Assembly (NCBI RefSeq): GCF_025195095.1
Contig: NZ_JANAVZ010000008.1
Span: 1 to 64,000 of the forward strand
From: Paracoccus maritimus
GTDB taxonomy: Bacteria > Pseudomonadota > Alphaproteobacteria > Rhodobacterales > Rhodobacteraceae
Direction: 5' to 3'
DNA: 64,000 nt
How positions within the stretch are numbered: position 1 is the first letter of the stretch; the number at the start of each line of letters is the position of its first letter. Under the pieces are notes generated by a model, which had not been told where the DNA came from, did not search any database, and saw only the letters and a list, made by a program, of their open reading frames with translations. Below, piece after piece: positions 8,766-17,533 of this stretch. Made by a program: the position numbers and the translations under genes.

Positions 8766-8774
8766 AGAATGGCA

Positions 8775-9191
8775 ATGAGCAACATCAGACAGCTTCGCGA
8801 CAAGACGCCGGAAAGCGAAAAGGTCACCCTCAATCTGGGCTTTGTCGATCTGGGCCGGATCGATCTTCTGGTGCACGAGGGTTTCTATTCCAACCGCAGC
8901 GATTTCATTCGCACTGCGATCCGCAACCAGCTGGACAGCCACGGAGAGGTCGTCGCCCGTTCGATCGAACGGCACACGATGGAACTGGGGCTGCGCGACT
9001 ATGGCCGGGTCGAGCTTGAGGCGCTGCGCGACGCTGGCGAAGTGCTGCACGTCAAGGTCGTCGGTCTGGCGCGAATCGCGTCCGACGTGTCGCCCGAACT
9101 GGCACGCGCGGCCATCGGCTCGATCACCGTGCTGGGGGCGCTACAGGCCAGCGCCGAGGTCAGGACGGCCCTGGCGGATCGCATCCACTAG
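8775..9191 (+). CDS. CopG/ribbon-helix-helix-type transcriptional regulator
   Basis: 138 residues. The N-terminal half matches a ribbon-helix-helix DNA-binding module: a beta-strand EKVTLNLGFVDLGRID, then FYSNRSDFIRTAIRNQLD as the helical part. The C-terminal half (about residues 60-138) is an alpha-helical extension with no recognised ligand domain. An ATG six bases upstream (8769) is only 1 nt from the GGAG, so the ATG at 8775 is preferred. It is followed after 24 bp by the PHB-depolymerase-like gene and probably controls it. Confidence 0.75.
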   Translation: MSNIRQLRDKTPESEKVTLNLGFVDLGRIDLLVHEGFYSNRSDFIRTAIRNQLDSHGEVVARSIERHTMELGLRDYGRVELEALRDAGEVLHVKVVGLARIASDVSPELARAAIGSITVLGALQASAEVRTALADRIH

Positions 9192-9215
9192 CCGAATTTC
9201 ACAAGGAAACATGAC

Positions 9216-10268
9216 ATGAAAAGACTTCTCGCCGGTGCTCCGCACCGGGCGATCGATGCCGCGCGCCTTGCGTCGGCGAACGATCTTGTGCGCCGCACCC
9301 TGTCGCAGCACGGTCTGATGCAGGATGTCGGCGGTTCGGTAATGTCCGGCCTGCCGGACTCGATGCTGCGGCATGCGGGCGCAGCCCCCGCGGCGGCAAC
9401 GTTGGTGCCCGGCGCCAGTTTCACGGATGAACGGTTCACCTGCGATGCGGGCAGCCGTGAATACCTGATCTATGTGCCTGCCAGTGCGACGGCGGGCGCC
9501 AGCGGTGTCGTGATGATGCTGCATGGATGCACGCAGACCCACCGCGATTTCGCGGCCGGAACGGGAATGAACGCCTTGGCGGAAACGCATGGGTTCATCG
9601 TCGTCTATCCGCAGCAATCGCGCGGCGACAATGCGCAGTCCTGCTGGAACTGGTTCAGTCCGGGGGATCAGCGGCGCGGACGGGGCGAGCCGGCGATCCT
9701 GGCCGGGATGGCGGCGCATGTGGCGGCGCAGCATTCCGTCCTGGCGGGGCGGACATTCGTGGCGGGCTTGTCGGCGGGGGCTGCGATGGCGGTCATTCTG
9801 GGCCAGACCTATGGCGATGTCTTCGCGGCCATCGGGGTGCATTCGGGCCTTCCATTCGGCGCGGCGAAGGATGTGCCGTCGGCCTTTGGGGCGATGGCCG
9901 GACACGCGCCCGAGATGCGTGCCCACCCCGCGCCGGATCGTGTCCCCCGCACCATCGTCTTTCACGGTGACGCCGATCACACCGTCCATCTGTCAAACGG
10001 CAGGCGGGTCGCGCATGACGTTGTCAGCGCGGGTCCGCGGCAGACGCTGGCAAGGACAGAAGAAGGCCAGCGTAACGGGCGTCGGTTCACCCGCGACATC
10101 ACCGAGACCGCGGACGGCGTGGCGTTGCTGGAATCCTGGACGATCGGCGGGCTGGGTCATGCGTGGTCGGGCGGACACGCCGGCGGCTCGTATACCGATC
10201 CGGCTGGCCCTGACGCCAGCGCCGAAATGGTTCGATTCTTCCTTCAGCAGCCCGAGAACGGAGCCTGA
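9216..10268 (+). CDS. PHB depolymerase family esterase (LpqC-like)
   Basis: 350 residues of alpha/beta-hydrolase fold. The oxyanion-side HGCTQTHRDFA motif is near residue 103, the lipase box GLSAG has Ser186 as nucleophile, a likely acid lies in FHGDADHTVH (about residue 250), and the histidine in GLGHAWSGG (about residue 315). Tryptophan-rich CWNWFSP is typical of the Esterase_PHB family. No export signal is evident; the N-terminus (MKRLLAGAPHRAIDAARLAS) is amphipathic, so a cytoplasmic or granule-associated role is possible. Actual substrates in this family range from polyhydroxyalkanoates to feruloyl and acetyl esters. It ends 1 bp before the next gene. Confidence 0.82.
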   Translation: MKRLLAGAPHRAIDAARLASANDLVRRTLSQHGLMQDVGGSVMSGLPDSMLRHAGAAPAAATLVPGASFTDERFTCDAGSREYLIYVPASATAGASGVVMMLHGCTQTHRDFAAGTGMNALAETHGFIVVYPQQSRGDNAQSCWNWFSPGDQRRGRGEPAILAGMAAHVAAQHSVLAGRTFVAGLSAGAAMAVILGQTYGDVFAAIGVHSGLPFGAAKDVPSAFGAMAGHAPEMRAHPAPDRVPRTIVFHGDADHTVHLSNGRRVAHDVVSAGPRQTLARTEEGQRNGRRFTRDITETADGVALLESWTIGGLGHAWSGGHAGGSYTDPAGPDASAEMVRFFLQQPENGA

Positions 10269-10269
10269 G

Positions 10270-11427
10270 ATGACCGCTATGACACTGACTTTCGATGCCG
10301 TGAACGAGGCCTTGCCCGGGCCGAAATGGCGTGCCCGCTGGGACAGGTCCTGGCCGGCATACGAGGTCTGGTTCGTCGCCCGCGGCGGCGATGGCGGCCC
10401 GTCGCGCGCCGAGTGCCGGGCGGCGTTGAAGCACCATATGCCGGAATTGCTGCCGGTCTATGATCGCCTTGTCCTGATTGCCGGCGGATCCGACCGGGCG
10501 GCGCGGTTTCTGGCGACGTGGAACCCGCCGCGCTATCTTGGCGGATGTTCGCTGGCGGCACTTTCCGACGGCGTCGAGACGCGTCTGGTCCGGAACTATG
10601 ACCTGTCGCCCGACCTGAATGAAGGGCTTTTGCTGCGCAGCGAATGGACCGGGCGGCCCGTCATGGGAATGGTCGAATTCATCTGGGGCCTGTCTGACGG
10701 GATCAACGCGGCGGGGCTTTGCGTGGCGCTGGCCTATGGTGGCCGATCCCAGACCGGCAGTGGATTCGGCATCACCACCATCCTGCGCTATGTTCTGGAA
10801 ACATGCGAGACCGTGGGCCAGGCCCTTGCGGTATTGGCCCGCGTGCCGTCCCACATGGCCTATAATGTCGTGCTGGCAGACGCTGGCGGGCGGACCGCCA
10901 GTGTCGAGCTGTCGCCCGGTGGCGGCGCAAAGGTGATGCCCTGTGCGATCGCGACCAACCATCAGCATGGCACCCAGCCGGCGGATCGTGCCGCGTTCAC
11001 GAGGTCGCACCAGCGCCACGAACATCTGGCTGGCCTTTCGATCCGACCGTCGGAGATACTGGACGATTTCCTGTTGCCGCCGTTGCGGCAGGATCGATAC
11101 GCCGAGGGGTTCGGGACGCTGTTCACCGCCGAATACGACCCGGGCGCAGGCAGGCTTTGCCTTGCGTGGCCCGAAGAACGCTGGACGCAGACCTTGTCGG
11201 ATTTCCGCGAGGGACGCCGCGAAATTCGCTATGATACTGCGACAGCGGTCGCCGTCACGCCCGGCGGCACATCGCCGGCAGTCGATTGGGCGCACGCGGC
11301 GCGGATCGATTGGAACAGGCTGGCGCAGGACTATGCGCGCGGGGCGGGCAGACCAATCCAGCACTATCTTCCGCAGTTGGCTGGGTCCGGTCGGTGCGTC
11401 AGGGACGCGGGCCGGGCCGCCGGGTAA
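10270..11427 (+). CDS. C45-type autoproteolytic Ntn hydrolase/acyltransferase
   Basis: 385 residues resembling the C45/acyl-CoA:6-aminopenicillanate acyltransferase-like Ntn hydrolases. The presumed processing site and nucleophile is Cys93 in YLGGCSLAAL, followed by the RNYDLSPDLNEG segment and later ATNHQHG. In this superfamily the precursor cleaves itself so that the cysteine becomes N-terminal and attacks amide bonds. The first ATG is only 1 bp after the esterase gene stop and has ACGGAG at 10258-10263. The pairing with a PHB-depolymerase-like esterase suggests cooperation on ester/amide compounds, but no substrate can be named. Confidence 0.72.
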   Translation: MTAMTLTFDAVNEALPGPKWRARWDRSWPAYEVWFVARGGDGGPSRAECRAALKHHMPELLPVYDRLVLIAGGSDRAARFLATWNPPRYLGGCSLAALSDGVETRLVRNYDLSPDLNEGLLLRSEWTGRPVMGMVEFIWGLSDGINAAGLCVALAYGGRSQTGSGFGITTILRYVLETCETVGQALAVLARVPSHMAYNVVLADAGGRTASVELSPGGGAKVMPCAIATNHQHGTQPADRAAFTRSHQRHEHLAGLSIRPSEILDDFLLPPLRQDRYAEGFGTLFTAEYDPGAGRLCLAWPEERWTQTLSDFREGRREIRYDTATAVAVTPGGTSPAVDWAHAARIDWNRLAQDYARGAGRPIQHYLPQLAGSGRCVRDAGRAAG

Positions 11428-11457
11428 GAAACGGCATCTGCGACGGCGTTTGGGTTG

Positions 11458-11518
11458 AACGGCAGTGATCCGGGTGCCGTTTCACGCTGCATGTCGGGTT
11501 TGGACCGGCTGCAGCGTG
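11458..11518. terminator. Two hairpins in the convergent gap
   Basis: Arms 11458-11464/11475-11481 (AACGGCA and its complement) and 11483-11491/11510-11518 (CACGCTGCA and its complement) lie between the convergent C45 hydrolase and FAD-oxidoreductase genes. Neither is followed by a T-run, so they are factor-independent terminator candidates only. Nothing else was recognised in 11428-11590. Confidence 0.45.
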
Positions 11519-11590
11519 CCACCCTTGGATGACCTTCATCTGGCTGGGAAGCGGCGTGATCCGGCAGGGCTCAGGTGCGGCCCGGACGGC

Positions 11591-12988
11591 TCAGGGGTCG
11601 AAGATCCGGCCCGAATTGAGGATGTTATTGGGATCTAGCGCGATCTTCAGACGCTTCATCGTCTCGATCTCGGCGGCGCTGCGGGCCAGGGGTAGCCAGT
11701 GTTTCTTGTCCAGCCCGATCCCATGTTCGGCCGAAATCGATCCACTGAAATCGCTGACCAAGTTCATCAGGCACGCGACCGCCTCTTCTTTTCGGGTCGT
11801 GCAGAAGACATAATGCAGGTTGCCGTCGGCCAGATGGCCGAAGGTCAGAAAACGGCTGGCAGGATCAATCTTCAACAGGCGTCGCCGGCTTTCGTCCAGG
11901 AAGTCCGGAATTCTTCCGACCGGCACGCTGATATCGCCATTGGCCACGCCTTCCTGTCTGCGGACGTAATCGGCACAACTGTCACGGATTTCCCACAGGG
12001 ACAGAAATTCACGCATGGAATTTGCGATCACCGCATCCAGGACAAGCCCGTTTTCAATCGCGTCTGACAGGGACTCCATGAAGGGGTCGGTCGCAGCTTC
12101 CTGACCCTGCTGCGACTGGATTTCCGCCAGAACATAGATCGGACCCGCCGTTGTCAGAGGATCCGAGACACCCGCCTCTGAAGCCGCGCCATGATAGATG
12201 TCTTCGGTCATGAACTCGAATGCGGACAGGGTTTCGCCCAGTCTCGACCGCAAACCTTGCAGCAGGGCCATCGCGGCCTCGACCGATGGCATGGCCAGAA
12301 GCGCGTTCGTTTCGAACTGCGGCTTGGCGTGCAGGGTCAGCAGCGCCCTTGTCACCACCCCCAACGTGCCCTCGCTGCCGACGAACAACTGCTTCAGGTC
12401 ATAGCCGCTATTGTCCTTTTCCAGCCCGCGCATGCACGACAGGACAGATCCGTCGGCCAGTACGACCTCCAACCCGGCGACCTGAGCGCGCGTCATGCCG
12501 TATCGGATCACCCGGTTTCCCCCGGCGTTGGTGGCGATGATCCCGCCGACCGTTGCGGTCCCCCGTGACCCGATATCCACGCCGAACATCAGGTTCGCCC
12601 CGTCGGCTGCGTCCTGCACCCGTTGCAACGGCACGCCGGACCCGGCGACGATCGTCCTGCTTTCGGGATCCGGCGCATCCAGCCCCGTCATGCGTTCCAG
12701 CGACAACACAGCTTCTGCGGGCTGAATTCTGTGGGCACCCGACAGCCCGGTGCGTCCACCCTGGATGACCAGCCGTTGGCGGGCATCATTGCAGGCCGCA
12801 AGCGCCGCCGAAAGCTCGGCCGTCGAGGAGGGCCGGATCACTAACCGGGGCGGGGCGGAAAAGCGGGCGCGCCGATCTTCCTGATATCGCGGGTCTATCG
12901 CCGCGCCTGTCAGCAGCGCGGCAGGCGGCAACATGCTGGAAAGGCGGGCGATCAGGTCCGCGTCGCAGGGCAAAATGTCGTCTGGCAT
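11591..12988 (-). CDS. FAD-binding D-2-hydroxyacid dehydrogenase (GlcD/D-2-hydroxyglutarate or D-lactate type)
   Basis: 465 residues. The N-terminal PCMH-type FAD domain (about residues 20-215) carries QGGRTGLSGAH, the FGVDIGSRGTATVGGIIATN loop and the QLFVGSEGTLGVVT signature. The C-terminal FAD-oxidase domain ends with HLADGNLHY, the SAEHGIGLDKK motif and LDPNNILNSGRIF. These enzymes oxidise D-2-hydroxyacids to 2-oxoacids with FAD and an electron acceptor. The start at 12988 (MPDDIL) is chosen over an ATG eight codons upstream because of the adjacent GAGGGG. It is divergent from a GntR regulator, its probable controller. Confidence 0.85.
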   Translation of the reverse strand: MPDDILPCDADLIARLSSMLPPAALLTGAAIDPRYQEDRRARFSAPPRLVIRPSSTAELSAALAACNDARQRLVIQGGRTGLSGAHRIQPAEAVLSLERMTGLDAPDPESRTIVAGSGVPLQRVQDAADGANLMFGVDIGSRGTATVGGIIATNAGGNRVIRYGMTRAQVAGLEVVLADGSVLSCMRGLEKDNSGYDLKQLFVGSEGTLGVVTRALLTLHAKPQFETNALLAMPSVEAAMALLQGLRSRLGETLSAFEFMTEDIYHGAASEAGVSDPLTTAGPIYVLAEIQSQQGQEAATDPFMESLSDAIENGLVLDAVIANSMREFLSLWEIRDSCADYVRRQEGVANGDISVPVGRIPDFLDESRRRLLKIDPASRFLTFGHLADGNLHYVFCTTRKEEAVACLMNLVSDFSGSISAEHGIGLDKKHWLPLARSAAEIETMKRLKIALDPNNILNSGRIFDP

Positions 12989-13093
12989 GGTGTGTTCCCC
13001 TCTGACGGTCACAGCTTGTCGCTATTTTTATATTTGTCAAACCTTTTGCGTTTTGCCATGCTGGGGCTGATCGGTCGCCGGGGGAAAAGCGCG
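12989..13093. promoter_or_regulatory. Divergent promoter region, dehydrogenase / GntR
   Basis: An AT-rich 105-bp gap contains TTGTC at 13016-13020 and again at 13034-13038 (18-bp period) around an A/T tract. On the minus strand TTTGACA followed by AATATAAAAATA resembles a -35 and AT-rich spacer. A GntR operator is plausible here but no clear dyad was found. Confidence 0.4.
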
Positions 13094-13849
13094 ATGGCAC
13101 TGCAATATGACGAGATCGTTCGCGGCAGCCTGGCCAAGCAGGTTGCGGATCTGATCCGTGCGGCCATCCTTGAAGGGCGGCTGCAGGTCGATGAACGCCT
13201 GCCGACCGAAGAGGAATTGGCCAAGAGGTTCGGCATCTCGCGTCCCACCGTGCGCGAGGCGCTGAAAGTGCTTGCGGCGCAGAATTTGATCCGTTCGCGC
13301 CGTGGTCCCGCAGGCGGCACCTTCGTGACGCGGCCCGATCTGGACGCAGCGGCACGGACCATAACCGATGCGGCGACGCTGCTTGTCGGGATGGGACGAT
13401 TCGAGATCGACGAGATCGTGGCGGCGCGCGGTCAGACCGAGGCACTGTGTTGCCGTCTGGCCGCGCGGAACAGGACCGACGAAGACCTGGACGCGATGGC
13501 GCAGGAACTTTTGCTGCAGCAGGACGAGACGCTGAGCGACGAGGATTTCTGCGCATCGGATGTCCGGTTCCATCGCGCTGTCGTTCAGGCTACCGGCAAC
13601 GGCCCGCTGCAGTTCATCATGCATGCGATGATCGAAAGCTTCATCCCGATCACCAACATGCTGATCTATCGGCACCACGAACGCCGCCGCACGATCGGCG
13701 CGCACCAGAGGATCCGCATGGCGATCGCCGAGCGCGACGAGGACACCGCCGCCGCCCTGATGCAGCACCATGTCGAGGGGATGCGTGCGGTGCTGGATCA
13801 GGCGCTGGCGCATCGCAGGCTCGAAAAACCCGGAGGAGAGACAATATGA
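13094..13849 (+). CDS. GntR-family regulator (FadR/FCD subfamily)
   Basis: 251 residues. The N-terminal winged HTH (about residues 8-75) has the GntR hallmark DERLPTEEELAKRFGISRPT and VREALKVLAAQNLI. The C-terminal FCD ligand domain is all-helical, with the metal-type DVRFHRAVVQATGN and a conserved His in AHQRIRMAI. The start MALQYDE is chosen because of GGGGA upstream; earlier in-frame ATGs at 12992 and 13058 would add a non-conserved leader. The stop overlaps the acuI-like start (ATGA). FCD regulators usually sense small organic acids, fitting control of the divergent 2-hydroxyacid dehydrogenase. Confidence 0.87.
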   Translation: MALQYDEIVRGSLAKQVADLIRAAILEGRLQVDERLPTEEELAKRFGISRPTVREALKVLAAQNLIRSRRGPAGGTFVTRPDLDAAARTITDAATLLVGMGRFEIDEIVAARGQTEALCCRLAARNRTDEDLDAMAQELLLQQDETLSDEDFCASDVRFHRAVVQATGNGPLQFIMHAMIESFIPITNMLIYRHHERRRTIGAHQRIRMAIAERDEDTAAALMQHHVEGMRAVLDQALAHRRLEKPGGETI

Positions 13850-14841
13850 CAGACACGTTCCGCGCCCTGATGATCGAGGATCAGGACGGCAAGCCGAAGG
13901 CAGCGTTCCGTGACCTGACGATCGGTGAATTGCCCGACCATGACGTTCTGGTCGAGGTCGCCTATTCGACGTTGAACTACAAGGACGGGCTGGCGGTCAC
14001 GGGAAAGGGCCGAATCGCCCGGCGCCTGCCGATGGTCGGCGGGATCGACATCGCGGGCACGGTCGCGGAAAGCCGATCCGACCTGTGGAAGCCGGGCGAT
14101 CAGGTGATCGTCAATGGCTGGGGCCTGTCGGAAACCGAATGGGGCGGCTATGGCCGTTTTCAGCGCCTGAAACCTGAATGGCTGACCCGTCTGCCCGAAG
14201 GTTTCAGCCTGAAGGACGCGATGGCCGTGGGCACCGCGGGCTATACCGCAGGGCTGTGTGTCAACGCGCTTCAGGATTGGGGCCTGATGCAGGATCAGGG
14301 GACCGAGATTCTGGTCACTGGTGCCGCCGGCGGTGTCGGATCGACCGCGATCAGCCTTCTGGCCGCGATGGGCTGCCGGGTAACCGCGGCGACAGGTCGG
14401 CCCGAGACGCATGATTATCTGTCCTCGCTTGGCGCGTCGGCTTTCGTCGATCGCGCCGAACTGGCCGAGAAGGGCGGGCCGCTGCAGAAGGAACGCTGGT
14501 CAGGGGCGGTGGATGCGGTTGGTTCGACCACCTTGGCGAACGTGCTGGCGCAGACACGCTATGGCGGGGCGGTTGCGGCCTGCGGATTGGCGGGCGGGTT
14601 CGATCTGCCCGCGACCGTGATGCCGCATATCCTGCGCGGCGTGGCGTTGCTGGGCATCGACAGCGTCATGGCGCCCCAGGACAAGCGCGACCGTGCATGG
14701 GCGACCTTGGCGGCGCATCTGGACAAACAGCATCTGGCCAGCATCGCACGTGTCGAACCGATGTCGGATCTGCCCCGTCTTGCCGCCGATATCGTCGCCG
14801 GCAAGATCCGTGGCCGTGTCGTGATCGACGTCGCGCAGTAA
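13846..14841 (+). CDS. acuI: Acrylyl-CoA reductase-type MDR oxidoreductase (AcuI/YhdH family)
   Basis: 331 residues, right for YhdH/AcuI. Family motifs are STLNYKDGLAVTGKG near residue 40, GIDIAGTV, GWGLSETEWGGY, the GTAGYTAGLCV helix, and the Rossmann signature VTGAAGGVGSTA near residue 163. There are no zinc-binding cysteines, as expected for this quinone-reductase-like group. AcuI reduces acryloyl-CoA to propionyl-CoA with NADPH and protects against this toxic intermediate. Translation is coupled to the GntR gene (ATGA), with GGAGGAG just upstream. It converges with an acyl-CoA synthetase gene 34 bp away, although that belongs to another transcript. Confidence 0.82.
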   Translation: MTDTFRALMIEDQDGKPKAAFRDLTIGELPDHDVLVEVAYSTLNYKDGLAVTGKGRIARRLPMVGGIDIAGTVAESRSDLWKPGDQVIVNGWGLSETEWGGYGRFQRLKPEWLTRLPEGFSLKDAMAVGTAGYTAGLCVNALQDWGLMQDQGTEILVTGAAGGVGSTAISLLAAMGCRVTAATGRPETHDYLSSLGASAFVDRAELAEKGGPLQKERWSGAVDAVGSTTLANVLAQTRYGGAVAACGLAGGFDLPATVMPHILRGVALLGIDSVMAPQDKRDRAWATLAAHLDKQHLASIARVEPMSDLPRLAADIVAGKIRGRVVIDVAQ

Positions 14842-14875
14842 CGAAGATGCGGGACCGGCGGCAGGCCGGTCCCGC

Positions 14876-16531
14876 CTATCCCTTCTGCTGACCCATCTCG
14901 GAGGCTTGGGATCGCAGGGCAAATTTCTGGATCTTGCCCGTCGAGGTCTTCGGCAGCGGTCCAAAGACCACCCGTGACGGGCATTTGTATCCTGCCAGCC
15001 CGGTGCGGCAGTGCGCGATCACATCAGCCTCGGACGGATCGCGGCCATCGCGCAATTCGACGAAGGCACATGGGGTCTCGCCCCATTTTTCGCTTGGCAT
15101 GGCGACCACGGCGCACATCGACACGTCCGGATGGCGGTAAAGCTGTTCCTCGACCTCGATCGACGAGATGTTCTCGCCGCCCGAGATGATGATGTCCTTC
15201 GACCGGTCCTTCAGCTGGATATAGCCGTCGGGATGCATCACCGCCAGATCGCCCGAATGGAACCAGCCACCCGCAAAGGCATCGGCCGTGGCCGCCGTGT
15301 TCTTGAGGTATCCCTTCATCACCGCGTTGCCTCGGAACATCACCTCACCCAGGGTCTGGCCGTCGGCCGGAACAGGTTGCATCGTCGTGGGGTCCATGAC
15401 CGCAAGATCGTCCAGCGACAGATATCGGACGCCCTGCCGCGCCTTGCGGGCTGCACGTTGATCGGGAGGCAGCTCGTTCCAGCTGTCGTTCCATTCGTTT
15501 ACCACGGCGGGGCCGTAGGTTTCGGTCAGCCCATAGACATGGGTTACATCGAAACCCGCATCCGCCATCGCATGCAGAACCGTTTCGGGTGGCGGGGCTG
15601 CGGCGGTGTTGAATGCGACGGACCCTGCGAAGCTTCGCTTCTGGTCGTCGGGGGCGTTCAGCAGCGTGGACATCACGATGGGGGCGCCGGACAGATGCGT
15701 GACGCCGTGATCGGCGATCGCGTCATAGATCGCATGCGCCCGGACCCACCGCAGGCAGACCTGGGTTCCGGCCTGCACGGGAACCGCCCAGGGAAAGCAC
15801 CAGCCGTTGCAATGGAACATCGGCAGGGTCCACAGATAGACCGGATGCTTGCCCAGTCCTGCGTGAATCGCACTGTTCATCGCCATCAGCGCCGCACCGC
15901 GATGATGACAGACGACGCCCTTGGGGTTGCCGGTGGTTCCCGATGTGTAGTTCAGCGCGATCGCATCCCATTCGTCCTGCGGCTTGCCGGGAACGAAATC
16001 CGGGTCACCCTCGGCCAGAAACGCGGCATAATCCATGATGCCGATCGGGTCGCCCTTGGGGTAGGGGGCGTCATCGGGGTATTCGGGATCGTCGAAATCG
16101 ATGACCAGCGGCGCTGTCTTCGCGCTGGCCAGTGCTGTCTTCGCGGCGTCCGAAAACTCGCGATCCACGATCAGGACACGCGATTCCGCATGATCCAGCT
16201 GAAACGCGATCGAGGCCGGGTCGGACCGTGTATTGATCGAATGCAAGACCGCGCCATCGGCCATCGGGACGCCGAAATGGGCGTTGATCATCGGCGGCGT
16301 ATTGGACAGCAGCACCGACACCGTGTCGCCGCGCCCGATGCCGCGCCGTGTCAGGGCCGACGCAAGCCTGCAGCAATCCGACCAGAGATGCGCATAGGTC
16401 TGGCGCTGATTGCCATGAATCACCGCCGGATGGTCAGGATAGGTCAGCGCGGCGCGCCGCAGATAGCTGATCGGCGTCATCGGCTGGAAATTCGCCGCTG
16501 TCCGGTCCAGGCCTTCGTCATATATCGTCAT
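14876..16531 (-). CDS. Acyl-CoA synthetase (AMP-forming, medium-chain/AlkK-DmdB-like)
   Basis: 551 residues of the ANL superfamily. The nucleotide motif YTSGTTGNPKG is at about residues 195-205, with the LTETYGPAVVNEW A5 region, the GWFHSGDLAVMHPDGYIQLKD hinge and the C-terminal KTSTGKIQKF with its catalytic lysine. It activates a carboxylic acid to its CoA thioester. The start MTIYDEG is preferred to an ATG nine codons upstream. It is the last gene of the long minus-strand cluster, 38 bp after the rhodanese gene. Similarity to methylmercaptopropionyl-CoA ligases is possible but cannot be decided by eye. Confidence 0.85.
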   Translation of the reverse strand: MTIYDEGLDRTAANFQPMTPISYLRRAALTYPDHPAVIHGNQRQTYAHLWSDCCRLASALTRRGIGRGDTVSVLLSNTPPMINAHFGVPMADGAVLHSINTRSDPASIAFQLDHAESRVLIVDREFSDAAKTALASAKTAPLVIDFDDPEYPDDAPYPKGDPIGIMDYAAFLAEGDPDFVPGKPQDEWDAIALNYTSGTTGNPKGVVCHHRGAALMAMNSAIHAGLGKHPVYLWTLPMFHCNGWCFPWAVPVQAGTQVCLRWVRAHAIYDAIADHGVTHLSGAPIVMSTLLNAPDDQKRSFAGSVAFNTAAAPPPETVLHAMADAGFDVTHVYGLTETYGPAVVNEWNDSWNELPPDQRAARKARQGVRYLSLDDLAVMDPTTMQPVPADGQTLGEVMFRGNAVMKGYLKNTAATADAFAGGWFHSGDLAVMHPDGYIQLKDRSKDIIISGGENISSIEVEEQLYRHPDVSMCAVVAMPSEKWGETPCAFVELRDGRDPSEADVIAHCRTGLAGYKCPSRVVFGPLPKTSTGKIQKFALRSQASEMGQQKG

Positions 16532-16569
16532 TCGGTCCCCCCTTCGCTTGCCGGCCACGGATGCCGATC

Positions 16570-16962
16570 TCAGCCCTTAGCGGGCCGCGTTGCAACGGCA
16601 TGTCCCGCCTTGCGCCAATCACCGAACCCGCCCCGCATCGAACGTGCGTCCAGCCCCATCTCTTTGGCCAGTCTTGCCGCCAACAGGGATCGCCAGCCCG
16701 ATGCGCAATAGAAGACATAGGTCTTGTCCTCTGCAAAGCGCGGTTTGTGATAGGGGCTTTCCGGGTCGATCCAGAATTCCAGCATCCCCCGCGGTGCATG
16801 GAACGCATCCGGGATCATGCCTTCGCGTTCCAGTTCGCGCGGGTCGCGGATATCGACCATGACCACCTGCGGATCGTCCTGAAGACCGGCCGCCTCATCG
16901 ACGGAAACGGATTGCACGACCTTGTCCGCTTCGGCCAGCATCTGCTTGTATCCGATGGCCAT
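16570..16962 (-). CDS. Rhodanese-like sulfurtransferase domain protein
   Basis: 130 residues forming a single rhodanese domain: VVMVDIRDPRELEREGMIP, then HAPRGMLEFWIDP and the active-site loop FYCASGWRS with Cys86. Single-domain rhodaneses carry persulfide sulfur or act as sulfur relays. Translation begins 1 bp after the AhpD-like gene, so it is in the same operon. Its place beside a BisC-like molybdoenzyme hints at sulfur chemistry or cofactor supply, but no partner is proven. Confidence 0.87.
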   Translation of the reverse strand: MAIGYKQMLAEADKVVQSVSVDEAAGLQDDPQVVMVDIRDPRELEREGMIPDAFHAPRGMLEFWIDPESPYHKPRFAEDKTYVFYCASGWRSLLAARLAKEMGLDARSMRGGFGDWRKAGHAVATRPAKG

Positions 16963-16963
16963 C

Positions 16964-17533
16964 TTAACGCCCCATCGAGTAGAATTCGTCGTTCGGGCGC
17001 ATGCTGGTGACGTTGGCCAGCCGGTTCGACATGCCAAAGAAGGCCGCGATCGCGGCGATGTCCCAGATATCGTCGTCGTCGAAGCCGTGGTCGTGCAGCG
17101 CCGCGAAATCCTGATCGCCAACCTCTTGCGCACGGGCCGAGACCTTCATGCCGAAATCCAGCATCGCCTTTTGCCGGGGCGTGATGTCGGCCTTGCGGTA
17201 ATTTACCGCCACCTGATCGGCGATCAGCGGATTCTTCGCCCGGATGCGCAGGATGGCGCCATGCGCAACGACGCAATACTGACATTCGTTCGCATTCGAC
17301 GTGGCGACGACGATCATCTCGCGTTCGGCCTTGGTCAGGTTGCCGGGGCGATCCATCAGCGCATCGTGATAGGCGAAGAACGCGCGGAATTCGTCGGGCC
17401 GGTGCGCCAGCGTCAGGAAGACATTCGGCACGAAACCCGATTTTTCCTGCACGGCCTCGATCCGGGCCCGGATATCCTCGGGCATGTCTGCAAGCGACGG
17501 CACCGCAAAGCGGCTGACGGGGGCGTTGGTCAT
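16964..17533 (-). CDS. AhpD-like peroxidase-related / carboxymuconolactone decarboxylase family protein
   Basis: 189 residues, all-helical. The redox pair and proton relay of AhpD-type proteins are present in ECQYCVVAH (Cys84, Cys87, His91). The best start (MTNAPVSRF) overlaps the molybdoenzyme stop codon (ATGA). Members reduce peroxides or have related thiol chemistry; true carboxymuconolactone decarboxylases lack the CxxC. In this cluster it may protect enzymes from peroxide or act on a pathway intermediate, which is speculative. Confidence 0.82.
   Translation of the reverse strand: MTNAPVSRFAVPSLADMPEDIRARIEAVQEKSGFVPNVFLTLAHRPDEFRAFFAYHDALMDRPGNLTKAEREMIVVATSNANECQYCVVAHGAILRIRAKNPLIADQVAVNYRKADITPRQKAMLDFGMKVSARAQEVGDQDFAALHDHGFDDDDIWDIAAIAAFFGMSNRLANVTSMRPNDEFYSMGR

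Noticed and set aside
14876..16531. Calling the acyl-CoA synthetase DmdB together with AcuI as a DMSP pathway
   Set aside because: The two genes converge and belong to different transcripts, and no other DMSP gene is present in the window.
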